Below, piece after piece: positions 14,163 to 23,823 of a stretch of 64,000 nucleotides of DNA. A model generated the notes under the pieces. That model was not told the origin of the DNA. It made no database searches and saw only the letters and a list, made by a program, of their open reading frames with translations. The position numbers and the translations under genes were made by a program. Numbering within the stretch: the first letter of the stretch is position 1; each line of letters starts with the position of its first letter. Source of the DNA: Massilia sp. NR 4-1 (GTDB lineage: Bacteria; Pseudomonadota; Gammaproteobacteria; Burkholderiales; Burkholderiaceae_D); NCBI RefSeq assembly GCF_001191005.1, contig NZ_CP012201.1:3534001-3598000 (forward strand). The letters run 5' to 3'.

Positions 14163-14399
14163 TGCTCTTGTCTTTCGTCGGGATGCAAGCATCCGCGTTA
14201 ACAGGAGCGCTAACGAAACGAGCCGTGAACTGACTCTATGGAAGGGAGTAAAAGCTCTTGGCCTGTTATCGCAGCGCGATGGAACGAGGGCAAGAGCGGC
14301 TCAGTGTGGAAAACTGGCGCGCGCTGAACAGAGCAGCAAGCGGGTTATGACTCATTTTTTACCTCCTTTCTTTCTGTGCAAACCGATACAGCTTGCGGG

Positions 14400-15176
14400 T
14401 TAATGGCGATGCGCCGTCAGGAACAGCACGATGCACACGCCCAGGGCGATCAGCAGCACCTGGGGAATCGTTTCGCGCAGGGTGGCGCGGCGCTGCATCT
14501 GCGGCATCAGGTCGCTGACGGCGATATAGATAAAGCCGGACGATGCGAACACCAGCACATACGGTATCAGATTGCTGGCGCGGTCCAGGGTGTAATAGCC
14601 CAGCAGGCCGCCAGCCACGGCCAGCAGGCTGCATAAAAGGTTGTACACATAGGCGCGCGCGCGCGAGAAGCCCGCGTTCAGCAGCACGATGAAATCGCCG
14701 ATCTCCTGCGGGATCTCGTGGGCGATGATGGCCAGGCCGGTGACGATGCCCAGGCCCGGATCGGCCAGGAAGGCGGCGGCGATCAGGATGCCATCGGTGA
14801 AATTGTGCATGCCGTCGCCGACCAGGATCATCCAGCCGGCCTTGCCGGCTTCGCGCTTGTCGTGGCCATGGGCGTGGTGGTGGCCGTCGTGCTCATGGTG
14901 GTGCGAGTGGCGCAGGATGGCCAGCTTTTCCAGCATGAAGAAGGCCAGCAGGCCGCCCAGCAGGGTGGCGAACAGGGTGTGCGTATCGGCGCCGGATTCA
15001 AAGGCTTCAGGCAGGGCGTGCAGCAGGGACGTGGACAGCATGATGCCAACCGACAGGCTGACCATGCGCTCGACGACCTTGGACAGCAGCGTAAACGAAA
15101 AGATCGCCGCTGCCGAAATGCTGACTACGCCGGCGATGGTGGTCGCCAGCAGAATGGAAATAAGAGTTGGATCGAT
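14400..15176 (-). CDS. ZIP-family metal transporter with probable ATC start codon
   Basis: 258 residues if translation begins at the ATC at 15176; 221 from the first ATG (15065). The longer form restores the first helix (IDPTLISILLATTIAGVVS), conserved in the ZIP family, and AAAGAGG lies 7 nt ahead of the ATC. No ATG, GTG or TTG occurs in frame between the upstream TAG and 15065. Metal-binding motifs are HNFTDG in helix 4 and HEIPQE in helix 5, with a His-rich cytoplasmic loop (HSHHHEHDGHHHAHGH). It imports zinc or other divalent metals across the inner membrane. Confidence 0.87.
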   Translation of the reverse strand: MDPTLISILLATTIAGVVSISAAAIFSFTLLSKVVERMVSLSVGIMLSTSLLHALPEAFESGADTHTLFATLLGGLLAFFMLEKLAILRHSHHHEHDGHHHAHGHDKREAGKAGWMILVGDGMHNFTDGILIAAAFLADPGLGIVTGLAIIAHEIPQEIGDFIVLLNAGFSRARAYVYNLLCSLLAVAGGLLGYYTLDRASNLIPYVLVFASSGFIYIAVSDLMPQMQRRATLRETIPQVLLIALGVCIVLFLTAHRH

Positions 15177-15278
15177 TTTGGAACCTCTTTGCCTTGCCCG
15201 CCGCCTTGAACCCTAAAAAGCGGCGTAAACCGGACATTGTAACTCGCTGCCCGGTTTCCTGCTCATTCAGCCCATACT

Positions 15279-16154
15279 TCAGGCCACGCCGTTGGCCTTG
15301 AACCAGGCCAGCGTGCGCTTCCAGCCATCCTTCGCATCGGCCGCCACATAGCTGGGCCGGTAGTCGGCATGGAAGGCGTGGCCGGCGTCCGGATACACCA
15401 CAAACACCGACTTGCTGCTGCCCTTAGCCAGCGCCGCCTTCATCTGCTCGATGGTTTCCAGCGGAATGCCCTGGTCCTTGGCGCCATACAGGCCAAGGAT
15501 ATTCGCTTTTATGCTCGCGGCCACGTCGACCGGATGCCTGGGATAGACGGCGTGGGTTTCCCCAGTCAGCCGCCCATACCAGGCCACGCCGGCCTTGATC
15601 TTCGGATTGTGCGCCGCATACATCCAGGTGATGCGTCCGCCCCAGCAAAAGCCGGTGATGGCCAGGCGATTGGTGTCGCCGCCATGCGTCCCGGCCCACT
15701 CCACCACCGCATCCAGGTCGGCGAAGACTTCGCTGTCCGGCGTCTTGGCGATGATGTTCTTGATCAGATCGGCCACATTCGGCGCGTTCTTCACGTCCCC
15801 ATGGCGCACGAAGAGCTCGGGCGCCAGCGCCAGGTAGCCTTCCTTGGCCAAGCGGCGCGCCACGTCGGCGATATGCTCATGCACGCCGAAGATTTCGGAA
15901 ATCACCAGCACCACCGGCAGGCCGGTTTTGCCCGCAGGCTGGGCGCGGTACACCGGCACGTCGGTCCCCGCCACCTTGACGGTAATGACGCCGGTTTCCA
16001 GCCCCGCGCTGTCGGTCTTGATCACGTTCTGCGCCACCACCGGCAGCGCGGCCGCGGCGAAGCCCGTGCCGACCGCCGCCTTGATGAAATCGCGCCGGTC
16101 CATGCCTTCGGCCTCGCCGATCAGGCTTTGCGCATCTCTATGAAAATCGTTCAT
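15279..16154 (-). CDS. Dienelactone hydrolase family protein with Tat signal
   Basis: 291 residues from the ATG at 16154, chosen because AGGAGG lies 9 nt upstream. A twin-arginine signal (DRRDFIKAAVGTGFAAAA, about residues 18-35) points to export of the folded protein. The alpha/beta hydrolase core has the dienelactone hydrolase nucleophile loop GFCWGG, the acid near YGAKDQGIP and the His in DAGHAFHAD. Family members cleave lactone or ester bonds; the substrate is unknown. It is 41 bp from polA on the same strand. Confidence 0.92.
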   Translation of the reverse strand: MNDFHRDAQSLIGEAEGMDRRDFIKAAVGTGFAAAALPVVAQNVIKTDSAGLETGVITVKVAGTDVPVYRAQPAGKTGLPVVLVISEIFGVHEHIADVARRLAKEGYLALAPELFVRHGDVKNAPNVADLIKNIIAKTPDSEVFADLDAVVEWAGTHGGDTNRLAITGFCWGGRITWMYAAHNPKIKAGVAWYGRLTGETHAVYPRHPVDVAASIKANILGLYGAKDQGIPLETIEQMKAALAKGSSKSVFVVYPDAGHAFHADYRPSYVAADAKDGWKRTLAWFKANGVA

Positions 16155-16195
16155 TCCCACTTCCCTCCTCATGAGCGAAACAGAATAGCAAAAAA

Positions 16196-18955
16196 TCAGT
16201 GCGCCTCGTCCCAGTTGCGGCCCACGCCCACTTCGGCCAGCAGCGGCACCTTCAGCTCGGCCACGCCGGCCATCAGCTGCGGCAGCTTTTCCTTGACCAG
16301 GGCCAGCTCCGCGTCCGGCACTTCCAGCACCAGTTCATCGTGCACCTGCATGATCATGCGCGTCTTCAAGCCTTCTTTTTCCAGCCAGCCCTGCACCGCG
16401 ATCATGGCCAGCTTGATCAGGTCCGCCGCCGTGCCCTGCATCGGCGCATTGATCGCCGCGCGCTCGGCCGCCTGGCGGCGCGGGCCGTTCGGCGAATTGA
16501 TCTCGGGCAGCCACAGGCGGCGGCCAAAGACGGTTTCCACATAGCCCTTGGCCTTGGCTTGCAGGCGGGTGTCGTCCATATACTGCTTCACGCCGGAGAA
16601 GCGGGCGAAGTAGCGGTCGATATAGTTCTGCGCGGCGGCACGGTCGATGCCCAGGTTCGAGGCCAGGCCGAAGGCGCTCATGCCGTAGATCAGGCCAAAG
16701 TTGATCACCTTGGCGTAGCGGCGCTGTTCGGCCTGCACATCGGCCGGCGCGATGCCGAAGATTTCGGCGGCCGTGGCGCGGTGGATGTCCACCCCTTCCG
16801 CGAAGGCGCGCAGCATCGCTTCGTCGCCCGAGATATGGGCCATGATGCGCAGCTCGATCTGCGAATAGTCGGCCGAGACGATATGGCTGCCGGCCGGCGC
16901 CACGAAGGCTTCACGGATGCGGCGGCCCTCGGCGGTGCGGATCGGGATGTTCTGCAGGTTCGGATCGTTGGAAGCCAGGCGGCCCGTCACCGCCACCGCC
17001 TGCGCATAGTTGGTATGCACGCGGCCCGTTTCGGCATTGATCATCTTTGGCAGCTTGTCGGTATAGGTCGACTTGAGCTTGGCCATGCCGCGGTATTCCA
17101 GCAGGACTTTCGGCAGCGGATAATCCTCGGCCAGCTTTTGCAGCACTTCCTCGTCGGTGGATGGCGCGCCGCTCGGGGTCTTTTTCACCACCGGCAGTTT
17201 CAGCTTCTGGAAGAAGATTTCGCCGATCTGCTTGGGCGAACCCAGATTGAAAGGCTGTTCGGCCAGTTCATAGGCTTTCTGCTCCAGCTCATGGATGCGC
17301 TTGCCCAGCTCCAGCGACTGCGTATCGAGCAGGGCGGCGTCGATCAGCACGCCGTTGCGCTCGATCTTTTGCAGCACCACGGCGGTCGGCAGCTCGATGC
17401 TGTTGTAGACGCGGGTCAGGCCTTCATCCACCGTGACCTGGCCGTGCATGGCCTGGTGCAGGCGCAGCGTGATGTCGGCGTCTTCGGCCGCGTATTCGGT
17501 GGCGCGCACGATCTCGACCTGGTCGAAGCCGATCTGGCTGGCGCCCTTGCCGCACACCTCCTCGAAAGCGATGGTCTTGTGGTTCAGGTGGCGCATGGCC
17601 AGGCTGTCCATATCGTGCGTGCGGTGCGATTCGAAGACGTAGGATTGCAGCAGGGTGTCGTGCACGATGCCGCGCAACTGCACGCCGTGGTTGGCGAAGA
17701 TGTGCGCGTCGTATTTCAGATTCTGGCCCAGCTTGGCCTTGGCGCTGTCTTCCAGCCATGGCTTCAGTTTGGCCAGCACCAGCTCGCGCGACAGCTGCTC
17801 CGGCACGCCGGCATAGGCATGCGCCATCGGGATATAGCAGGCGTGGCCCGGTTCGGTGCACAGGGAGATGCCCACCATCCGCGCCGTCATCGGCTCCAGC
17901 GAGGTGGTTTCGGTATCGACGGCGGTCAGCTCCGCCTGGTCGATGCGCGCAATCCACTCGTCGAGCTGGGCTTCGGTCAGCACGGTTTCATAGTTGATGC
18001 TGGCCGGCGCCACGGCGGCGGCGAACATATCGCCGGTGGCGCCTTCGGGCGCGGCGGCGGCCGGCGAAGCGACGGCGCCCGGCGCGGCCGGCGTCATGGC
18101 GCCCAGTTCGCGCAGCAGGGTCTTGAAGCCGTATTTGCCGAAGAAGGCCAGCAGCAGTTCGCGGTCCTCGCTCTTGGCGATCAGCGATTCCGAGATCGAC
18201 ATCATATGCTGGCTCAGATCGCAGTCGGTCTTCACCGTGATCAGCTCGCGGCCGCGCGGCAGCCATTCCAGCGCCTCGCGCAGATTGCCGCCGACGGCGC
18301 CGGTGATCTTGTCGGCATTCGCCATCACGCCATCCAGGCTGTCGTACAGGCCAAGCCACTTGAGCGCCGTTTTCGGGCCGCACTTGTTCACGCCGGGCAC
18401 GTTGTCGACGGTGTCGCCGATCAGGGTCAGGTAGTCGATGATGCGGTTGGGCGGCACGCCGAATTTGGCCAGCACGCCCGCTTCGTCCAGCTTCTCGTTG
18501 GTCATGGTGTTGATCAGCGTGACCTTGGGCGTGACCAGCTGGGCCAGATCCTTGTCGCCGGTGGAGATGATGACGTCCATGCCGGCCTTTTCCGCTGCCA
18601 CCGACAGCGTGCCGATCACGTCGTCGGCCTCCACGCCTTCCACCATCAGGATCGGCCAGCCCATGGCGCGCACCGCCTCGTGGATCGGCTCGATCTGCAA
18701 AGCCAGGTCGGGCGGCATCGAGGCGCGCGTCGCCTTGTACTCGGGGTACATATCATCGCGGAAGGTCTTGCCCTTGGCGTCGAAGACGCAAGCGATATAG
18801 GCGGCGGGGAAGTCGGCGCGCAGGCGGCGCAGCATATTGACCATGCCGTGCATGGCGCCGGTCGGATAGCCGTCGGCGCTGCGCAGGTCGGGCAGCGCAT
18901 GGAAAGCGCGGTAAAGATAGCTGGAACCGTCAACCAGCAACAGGGTCTTTTGCAT
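16196..18955 (-). CDS. polA: DNA polymerase I
   Basis: 919 residues, full length. Domains in order are the 5'-3' exonuclease (about 1-300, with VEGVEADDVIGTL), the 3'-5' exonuclease (about 330-510, with VDTETTSLEPM keeping the DxE metal ligands) and the polymerase (about 540-919, with motif A SADYSQIELR and motif C MQVHDELVLEVP). It removes primers and fills gaps in replication and repair. An equally long plus-strand reading frame over the same DNA is a codon-bias shadow. Confidence 0.98.
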   Translation of the reverse strand: MQKTLLLVDGSSYLYRAFHALPDLRSADGYPTGAMHGMVNMLRRLRADFPAAYIACVFDAKGKTFRDDMYPEYKATRASMPPDLALQIEPIHEAVRAMGWPILMVEGVEADDVIGTLSVAAEKAGMDVIISTGDKDLAQLVTPKVTLINTMTNEKLDEAGVLAKFGVPPNRIIDYLTLIGDTVDNVPGVNKCGPKTALKWLGLYDSLDGVMANADKITGAVGGNLREALEWLPRGRELITVKTDCDLSQHMMSISESLIAKSEDRELLLAFFGKYGFKTLLRELGAMTPAAPGAVASPAAAAPEGATGDMFAAAVAPASINYETVLTEAQLDEWIARIDQAELTAVDTETTSLEPMTARMVGISLCTEPGHACYIPMAHAYAGVPEQLSRELVLAKLKPWLEDSAKAKLGQNLKYDAHIFANHGVQLRGIVHDTLLQSYVFESHRTHDMDSLAMRHLNHKTIAFEEVCGKGASQIGFDQVEIVRATEYAAEDADITLRLHQAMHGQVTVDEGLTRVYNSIELPTAVVLQKIERNGVLIDAALLDTQSLELGKRIHELEQKAYELAEQPFNLGSPKQIGEIFFQKLKLPVVKKTPSGAPSTDEEVLQKLAEDYPLPKVLLEYRGMAKLKSTYTDKLPKMINAETGRVHTNYAQAVAVTGRLASNDPNLQNIPIRTAEGRRIREAFVAPAGSHIVSADYSQIELRIMAHISGDEAMLRAFAEGVDIHRATAAEIFGIAPADVQAEQRRYAKVINFGLIYGMSAFGLASNLGIDRAAAQNYIDRYFARFSGVKQYMDDTRLQAKAKGYVETVFGRRLWLPEINSPNGPRRQAAERAAINAPMQGTAADLIKLAMIAVQGWLEKEGLKTRMIMQVHDELVLEVPDAELALVKEKLPQLMAGVAELKVPLLAEVGVGRNWDEAH

Positions 18956-19211
18956 AAATGGCTATGAAATAGGGCTGGCCGCGCGAGCGCGCGTCCGGCA
19001 CGGAATGGGGTGAGTGCTGCATTATCGCAGAGTTTTGCCCCGGACCTGGGCGCCAGGACAAGCTTCCCGAAAAGACAACAATGGCGGATCGGCATAGGCA
19101 GACGGCCCACGCCCGGCGGCGTTTTTGCGCTTTTAAAACAGCTAAGCGTGTCTGTTTGTTACAATGGCCCATATATAAGAATCCATGCGTTTCCCTTGAG
19201 GACTTGTCATC

Positions 19212-19631
19212 ATGCGTACTTCGAATATCTGCTCCCTCCTGTTCATTGCCCTGCTGGGCCATGCCGCCATTGCTTCCGCCCAGACCACGCCGAGCCAGGC
19301 GCCGCCGAAGCTGGAAAAAATCGAAGAGGTGGATAATCCGGTCACGGTGACGGCCAATCCGGGCAACGAAAAGAAAATCACGGAAAAACGTGAAGGCGGC
19401 CGCGTGACCGAAGCCAAGGTCAAAAGCGGCAAGAGCAGCTATACCCTGAAACCGAATACCCCGGTGGGCACGGCTCTGCCAGGTGATCTTGCGGGACGCG
19501 AATCACGCGGCGCGCAATGGACCGTCATGGAGTTCGATGTGGCCAAGAAGAAGAAACAACGCAGCGAGGACCGCGCCAATGCCCCGGACGAGGCGCCGGC
19601 GCCGCCCCCGCCGCCTCCGGCCACCCGCTGA
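19212..19631 (+). CDS. DUF2782-type periplasmic protein
   Basis: 139 residues. The signal peptide covers 1-23 (cleavage near ASA/QTT), followed by the conserved core VTANPGNEKKITEKREGG and LKPNTPVGTALPGDL. A low-complexity tail ends in a run of prolines. This small family of unknown function is usually found beside thrB and polA in betaproteobacteria, as here. The 256 bp upstream separate it from the divergent polA. Confidence 0.85.
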   Translation: MRTSNICSLLFIALLGHAAIASAQTTPSQAPPKLEKIEEVDNPVTVTANPGNEKKITEKREGGRVTEAKVKSGKSSYTLKPNTPVGTALPGDLAGRESRGAQWTVMEFDVAKKKKQRSEDRANAPDEAPAPPPPPPATR

Positions 19632-19634
19632 GCA

Positions 19635-19660
19635 AGGCCCGGCCACGCCGGGCTTTGCCT
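19635..19660 (+). terminator. Possible terminator after the DUF2782 gene
   Basis: GCCCGGC and GCCGGGC form a stem around CAC, followed by a weak T tract (TTTG). Confidence 0.4.
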
Positions 19661-19687
19661 AACCCTTGCACACTAATCTGGTTTCCC

Positions 19688-20644
19688 ATGGCAGTTTTTA
19701 CCCCGGTCAGTCTGGATGATGTCGGCCAGTGGATCACGCAATTCCCCCTCGGCAAAGCAACTGCGCTGAAAGGCATTGCCTCCGGCATCGAAAATAGCAA
19801 CTTCTTCCTGAGTACCGAAGCGGGCGAGTATGTACTCACCATCTTCGAGAATCTGAGTTTCGAACAACTGCCCTTTTACCTGCAGCTGATGCGCCACCTG
19901 GCGCAGCATGGCGTGCTGGTGCCCGCCCCGGTCGCCAACGACCAGGGCGAATTGTGCGTGGCCCTGCACGGCAAGCCCGCCAGCATCGTCAGCAAGCTGG
20001 AAGGCAGCTCCCAGATGGCCCCGCAGCCGGTGCATTGCGCCGCCGTCGGCGCCATGCTGGCCAAAATGCATCTGGCCGGACGCGACTTCCCGCTGCAGCA
20101 GCCGAACCTGCGCGGCCTGCCCTGGTGGCGCGCGACCGCGCCCCAGCTGCTGCCCGTGGTCAGCGCGGCCGAAGCCAGCCTGCTGCGCGAGGAAATGCAG
20201 TTCCAGGAAACGTTTGCCGCCGGCGCCACCTACGCGCAGCTGCAAGCCGGCCCGGTGCATGCCGACCTGTTCCGCAACAATGTGATGTTCGACGGCGAAC
20301 GCCTGACCGGCTTCTTCGACTTTTATTTTGCCGGCTGCGACACCTGGCTGTTCGACGTCGCCGTCACCGTCAACGACTGGTGCATAGACCTCGATAGCGG
20401 CGTGCTCGATGCGGCGCGCGTGCGCGCCATGCTCGACGCCTACCACGCCGTGCGTCCGTTCACGGCCGACGAGCAAGCCGCCTGGCAGCCCATGCTGCGC
20501 GCCGCCGCACTGCGCTTCTGGGTGTCGCGCCTGTATGATCTGCACCAGCCGCGCGAGGCCGAAATCCTGACCCCGCACGATCCGACCCATTTTGAACGCA
20601 TTCTGCGCGAGCGGATTGCCACTCCCGCACCACAACTTTATTAA
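19688..20644 (+). CDS. thrB: Homoserine kinase (ThrB, APH-like fold)
   Basis: 318 residues. This is the aminoglycoside-phosphotransferase-like homoserine kinase of proteobacteria, not the GHMP type. Visible are the ATP-binding start GIASGIENSNFFL, the catalytic loop VHADLFRNNVMF (Brenner motif) and FFDFYFAG supplying the Mg-binding Asp. It phosphorylates homoserine on the path to threonine. I chose the ATG at 19688 because MAVFTPV is the usual family N-terminus. Confidence 0.96.
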   Translation: MAVFTPVSLDDVGQWITQFPLGKATALKGIASGIENSNFFLSTEAGEYVLTIFENLSFEQLPFYLQLMRHLAQHGVLVPAPVANDQGELCVALHGKPASIVSKLEGSSQMAPQPVHCAAVGAMLAKMHLAGRDFPLQQPNLRGLPWWRATAPQLLPVVSAAEASLLREEMQFQETFAAGATYAQLQAGPVHADLFRNNVMFDGERLTGFFDFYFAGCDTWLFDVAVTVNDWCIDLDSGVLDAARVRAMLDAYHAVRPFTADEQAAWQPMLRAAALRFWVSRLYDLHQPREAEILTPHDPTHFERILRERIATPAPQLY

Positions 20645-20645
20645 G

Positions 20646-21419
20646 ATGACTAATCTGCCCGCACTCACCGGATGGCATTGGGTTAAGGACGGCTTCGCGC
20701 TGTTCCGCCAACAACCCGGCGGCATGTTCATACCCTTCCTCGGCTATCTGCTGTGCCAGGTGGCCGTGCTGATCCTGCCCCAGCCTCTGGGATTGCTGGT
20801 GGCCCTGCTGCTGCCGGCCGTGTCGATCGGCTTCATGCAAGCCTGCGCCGACATCGAACAGGGCAAGCGCGTGCTGCCGGCCGTGATCCAGAGCGGCTTC
20901 CGCAAGCCGGCCTTCCCCAAGCTGGTGGTGCTGGGCGTGCTGCACCTGGTGGCCATCCTGATCGCCGTCATCGTGGTCTTCATCACCAACGGCGAGCTGG
21001 TGGACCAGCTGCGCAATGCCGATCCGGCCGCGCCGCAGCTCCAGATGACGAACGGCATGGCCGCCTCCATCCTGCTCGGCTTCGTGGTGTACATCCCGGC
21101 CGCCATGGGCCTGTTCTTCAGCGGCCCGCTGATTTACTGGAAGCAGATGTCGGTCGGGAAGGCCGTCTTCTTCAGCTTCTTCGCCGTGCTGCGCGCCTGG
21201 CGTCCCTGCATCGTCTTCCTGCTCAGCTGGGCCGGCATCGCCATGCTGGTCAGCCTGGTGCGCATCGCCCTGCTCGGCATGGGCACCTTCGGCGCCCTCT
21301 TGATGCAGATTCCCGTGATGATCGTGGCCCTGGTGCTGCAATGCTCGCTCTACGTCAGCTACCGCCAGATCTTCGGCAGCCCGGCGGCGCCAGCGGAAGA
21401 AACGAGGCTCCCGGTATAA
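20646..21419 (+). CDS. BPSS1780-type integral membrane protein
   Basis: 257 residues with about six hydrophobic segments and no catalytic motif. It starts 1 nt after the thrB stop, at the ATG giving MTNLPALTGWHWVKDG. The WxWxxxGxxLFRxxP opening and the thrB neighbourhood match a family of unknown function common in Burkholderiales. It is probably cotranscribed with thrB and uvrD, whose start is only 7 bp downstream. Confidence 0.82.
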   Translation: MTNLPALTGWHWVKDGFALFRQQPGGMFIPFLGYLLCQVAVLILPQPLGLLVALLLPAVSIGFMQACADIEQGKRVLPAVIQSGFRKPAFPKLVVLGVLHLVAILIAVIVVFITNGELVDQLRNADPAAPQLQMTNGMAASILLGFVVYIPAAMGLFFSGPLIYWKQMSVGKAVFFSFFAVLRAWRPCIVFLLSWAGIAMLVSLVRIALLGMGTFGALLMQIPVMIVALVLQCSLYVSYRQIFGSPAAPAEETRLPV

Positions 21420-21426
21420 TCACGGG

Positions 21427-23730
21427 ATGCAAAATCTCCTCCACAACCTCAATCCCGAACAACTTGCCGCCGTCACCCTGCCGCCCCAGAACGCCCTGAT
21501 TCTGGCGGGCGCGGGGTCCGGCAAAACGCGCGTGCTGACCACCCGCATCGCGTGGCTGATCCAGACCGGCCAGGTATCGCCGGCTGGCGTGCTGGCCGTG
21601 ACCTTTACCAATAAGGCGGCCAAGGAAATGCTGGCCCGCCTGTCGGCCATGTTGCCCATCAATACACGCGGCATGTGGGTCGGCACCTTCCACGGCCTGT
21701 GCAACCGCCTGCTGCGTACGCACTACCGCGACGCCGCCCTGCCCCAGACTTTCCAGATCCTCGATTCCCAGGACCAGTTGTCGGTCATCAAGCGCCTGCT
21801 GAAGGCCAACAATGTCGACGATGAAAAGTACCCGGCCAAAAACCTGATGTACTTCATCAACAACAACAAGGACCAGGGGCTGCGCGCCAAGGATGTCGAT
21901 GCCTACGACGCCACCGAGCGCAAGATGGTCGAGCTGTACGACCTGTACGACGAGCAGTGCCAGCGCGAGGGCGTGGTCGATTTTGCCGAACTGCTGCTGC
22001 GCACCTATGAGCTGCTGAGCCGCAACCAGCCGCTGCGCGAGCACTACCAGCAGCGCTTCCGCCACATCCTGGTGGACGAATTCCAGGATACCAATGACCT
22101 GCAGTACAAGTGGCTCAAGCTGATGTCCGGCCATGGCAGCGCCACCGGTGGCGCGCTGTTCGCCGTGGGCGACGACGACCAGAGCATCTACGCCTTCCGC
22201 GGCGCCAATGTCGGCAATATGAGCGCCTTCGAGCAGGAGTTCCAGGTCCGGAACCTGATCAAGCTGGAACAGAACTACCGCTCGCACGGCCATATCCTGG
22301 ATGCGGCGAATATGCTGATCTCGAATAACAGCCGGCGCCTGGGCAAGAACCTGCGCACCGACGCCGGCCATGGCGAGCAGGTACGCGTCTACGAAGCCAG
22401 CTCCGACCTGCAGGAAGCGCAGTGGATCATCGAGGAATCGAAATCGCTGATCAACGAAGGCACCTCGCGCAGCGAGATCGCGGTGCTGTACCGCTCCAAT
22501 GCGCAGTCGCGCGTGATCGAGCATGCGCTGTTCTCGGCCGGCATTCCCTATCATGTGTACGGCGGCCTGCGCTACTTCCAGCGCGCCGAGGTCAAACACG
22601 CCATCGCCTATCTGCAGCTGATGGACAATCCGCACAACGATTCGGCCTTCCTGCGCGTGGTGAACTTCCCGGCACGCGGCATCGGCGCGCGCACCATCGA
22701 GCAGCTGCAGGGCGCGGCCGAACAGTACGGCATCTCGCTGTACGCGGCGGTGCCGTACATGGTGGGCAAGGCCGGCACCTCGCTGGGCGGCTTCGTCAAG
22801 CTGGTCGAGGGCATGCGCTTTGAAACGCAGCAGATGGCGCTGCCGGAACTGGTGCGCATCGTCCTTGACGGCAGCGGCCTGCTGCAGCACTACCAGGGCG
22901 AAAAAGAAGGCGCCGACCGCATCGAAAACTTGGAGCAGATGGTCAATGCGGCCACCCAGTTCGTCTCCGAGGAAGGTTATGGCCAGGGCGCGCCCGCCCA
23001 CCTCGGTCCGCAGGCCCAGGCGCAAGCGGGCAACGCCATCGTCAGCGCCGACGGCGTCGAGATCATCGACGCCGATGCGCCGCTGGCCACCGTGATGTCG
23101 CCGCTGTCGGCCTTCCTCTCGCACGCCTCGCTGGAAGCGGGCGACAACCAGGCGCAGGCCGGCCAGGAAGCGCTGCAGCTGATGACGGTGCACTCGGCCA
23201 AGGGCCTGGAATTCGACAACGTCTTCATCACCGGCCTGGAAGAAGGCCTGTTCCCGCATGAAAGCAGCGCGAAGGAAGACGGCGGCGTGGAAGAAGAGCG
23301 GCGCCTGATGTATGTAGCGATCACGCGCGCGCGCAAGCGACTGTACATGTGCTTCTCGCAGACGCGCATGCTGCACGGCCAGACGCGCTACAACATGAAG
23401 TCGCGCTTCTTCGACGAGCTGCCCGAAGAATCCCTGAAATGGCTGTCGCCGAAAGTGCAGTCGCACTGGTTCGCCAACAAGAAGTCCGCCTGGGACGAGG
23501 CACCGCTGGCCGGCAGCGACAACGCCATCGCGCGCCAGATCGCCCAGAAATCAGGCGGCGGCAGCGGCTGGCGCATCGGCGAATCCGTGGCCCACGCCAA
23601 GTTCGGCGAAGGCGTCATCGTCAACCTGGAAGGCAGCGGCAGCAACTGCCGCGCCCAGATCAACTTCGGCAACGTCGGCATGAAAGTGCTCGACCTCAGC
23701 GTCGCCAAGCTCGACCGCCTTTCCCGCTAA
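21427..23730 (+). CDS. uvrD: UvrD/Rep-type DNA helicase
   Basis: 767 residues. Superfamily 1A helicase motifs are all visible: Q-motif LNPEQLAAV, Walker A AGAGSGKTR, motif II VDEFQDTN, motif III GDDDQSIYAFRGA, motif IV QNYRS, motif V TVHSAKGLEFDNVF and motif VI YVAITRARKRL. The C-terminal tail includes FGEGVIVNLEGSG, typical of UvrD/PcrA. It unwinds DNA 3'-5' in excision and mismatch repair. Confidence 0.96.
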   Translation: MQNLLHNLNPEQLAAVTLPPQNALILAGAGSGKTRVLTTRIAWLIQTGQVSPAGVLAVTFTNKAAKEMLARLSAMLPINTRGMWVGTFHGLCNRLLRTHYRDAALPQTFQILDSQDQLSVIKRLLKANNVDDEKYPAKNLMYFINNNKDQGLRAKDVDAYDATERKMVELYDLYDEQCQREGVVDFAELLLRTYELLSRNQPLREHYQQRFRHILVDEFQDTNDLQYKWLKLMSGHGSATGGALFAVGDDDQSIYAFRGANVGNMSAFEQEFQVRNLIKLEQNYRSHGHILDAANMLISNNSRRLGKNLRTDAGHGEQVRVYEASSDLQEAQWIIEESKSLINEGTSRSEIAVLYRSNAQSRVIEHALFSAGIPYHVYGGLRYFQRAEVKHAIAYLQLMDNPHNDSAFLRVVNFPARGIGARTIEQLQGAAEQYGISLYAAVPYMVGKAGTSLGGFVKLVEGMRFETQQMALPELVRIVLDGSGLLQHYQGEKEGADRIENLEQMVNAATQFVSEEGYGQGAPAHLGPQAQAQAGNAIVSADGVEIIDADAPLATVMSPLSAFLSHASLEAGDNQAQAGQEALQLMTVHSAKGLEFDNVFITGLEEGLFPHESSAKEDGGVEEERRLMYVAITRARKRLYMCFSQTRMLHGQTRYNMKSRFFDELPEESLKWLSPKVQSHWFANKKSAWDEAPLAGSDNAIARQIAQKSGGGSGWRIGESVAHAKFGEGVIVNLEGSGSNCRAQINFGNVGMKVLDLSVAKLDRLSR

Positions 23731-23764
23731 GGGTTGGACGCCCGCCGGCATCGCCGGGCAGAAG

Positions 23765-23806
23765 AAAAATGGGCCCAGGAGCTAAACGCTCCTGGGCCCA
23801 TTTTTT
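23765..23806. terminator. Bidirectional terminator between uvrD and the M56 gene
   Basis: Long perfect stem from AAAAATGGGCCCAGGAGC and its complement around TAAAC, with A/T runs on both sides. It serves both convergent genes. Confidence 0.9.
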
Positions 23807-23823
23807 GGCTTGGTGGCGATGGA

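Noticed and set aside
16199..18967. Plus-strand open frame of about 922 codons over polA
   Set aside because: Antisense shadow of polA with an improbable His/Gln/Arg-rich composition and no ribosome site. Similar shadows over ispA, thiC, uvrD, the hybrid kinase and tyrS were rejected for the same reason.
19132..19211. Promoter for the DUF2782-thrB series from TACAAT at 19160
   Set aside because: No acceptable -35 box at 16-18 bp, so not listed as a feature.
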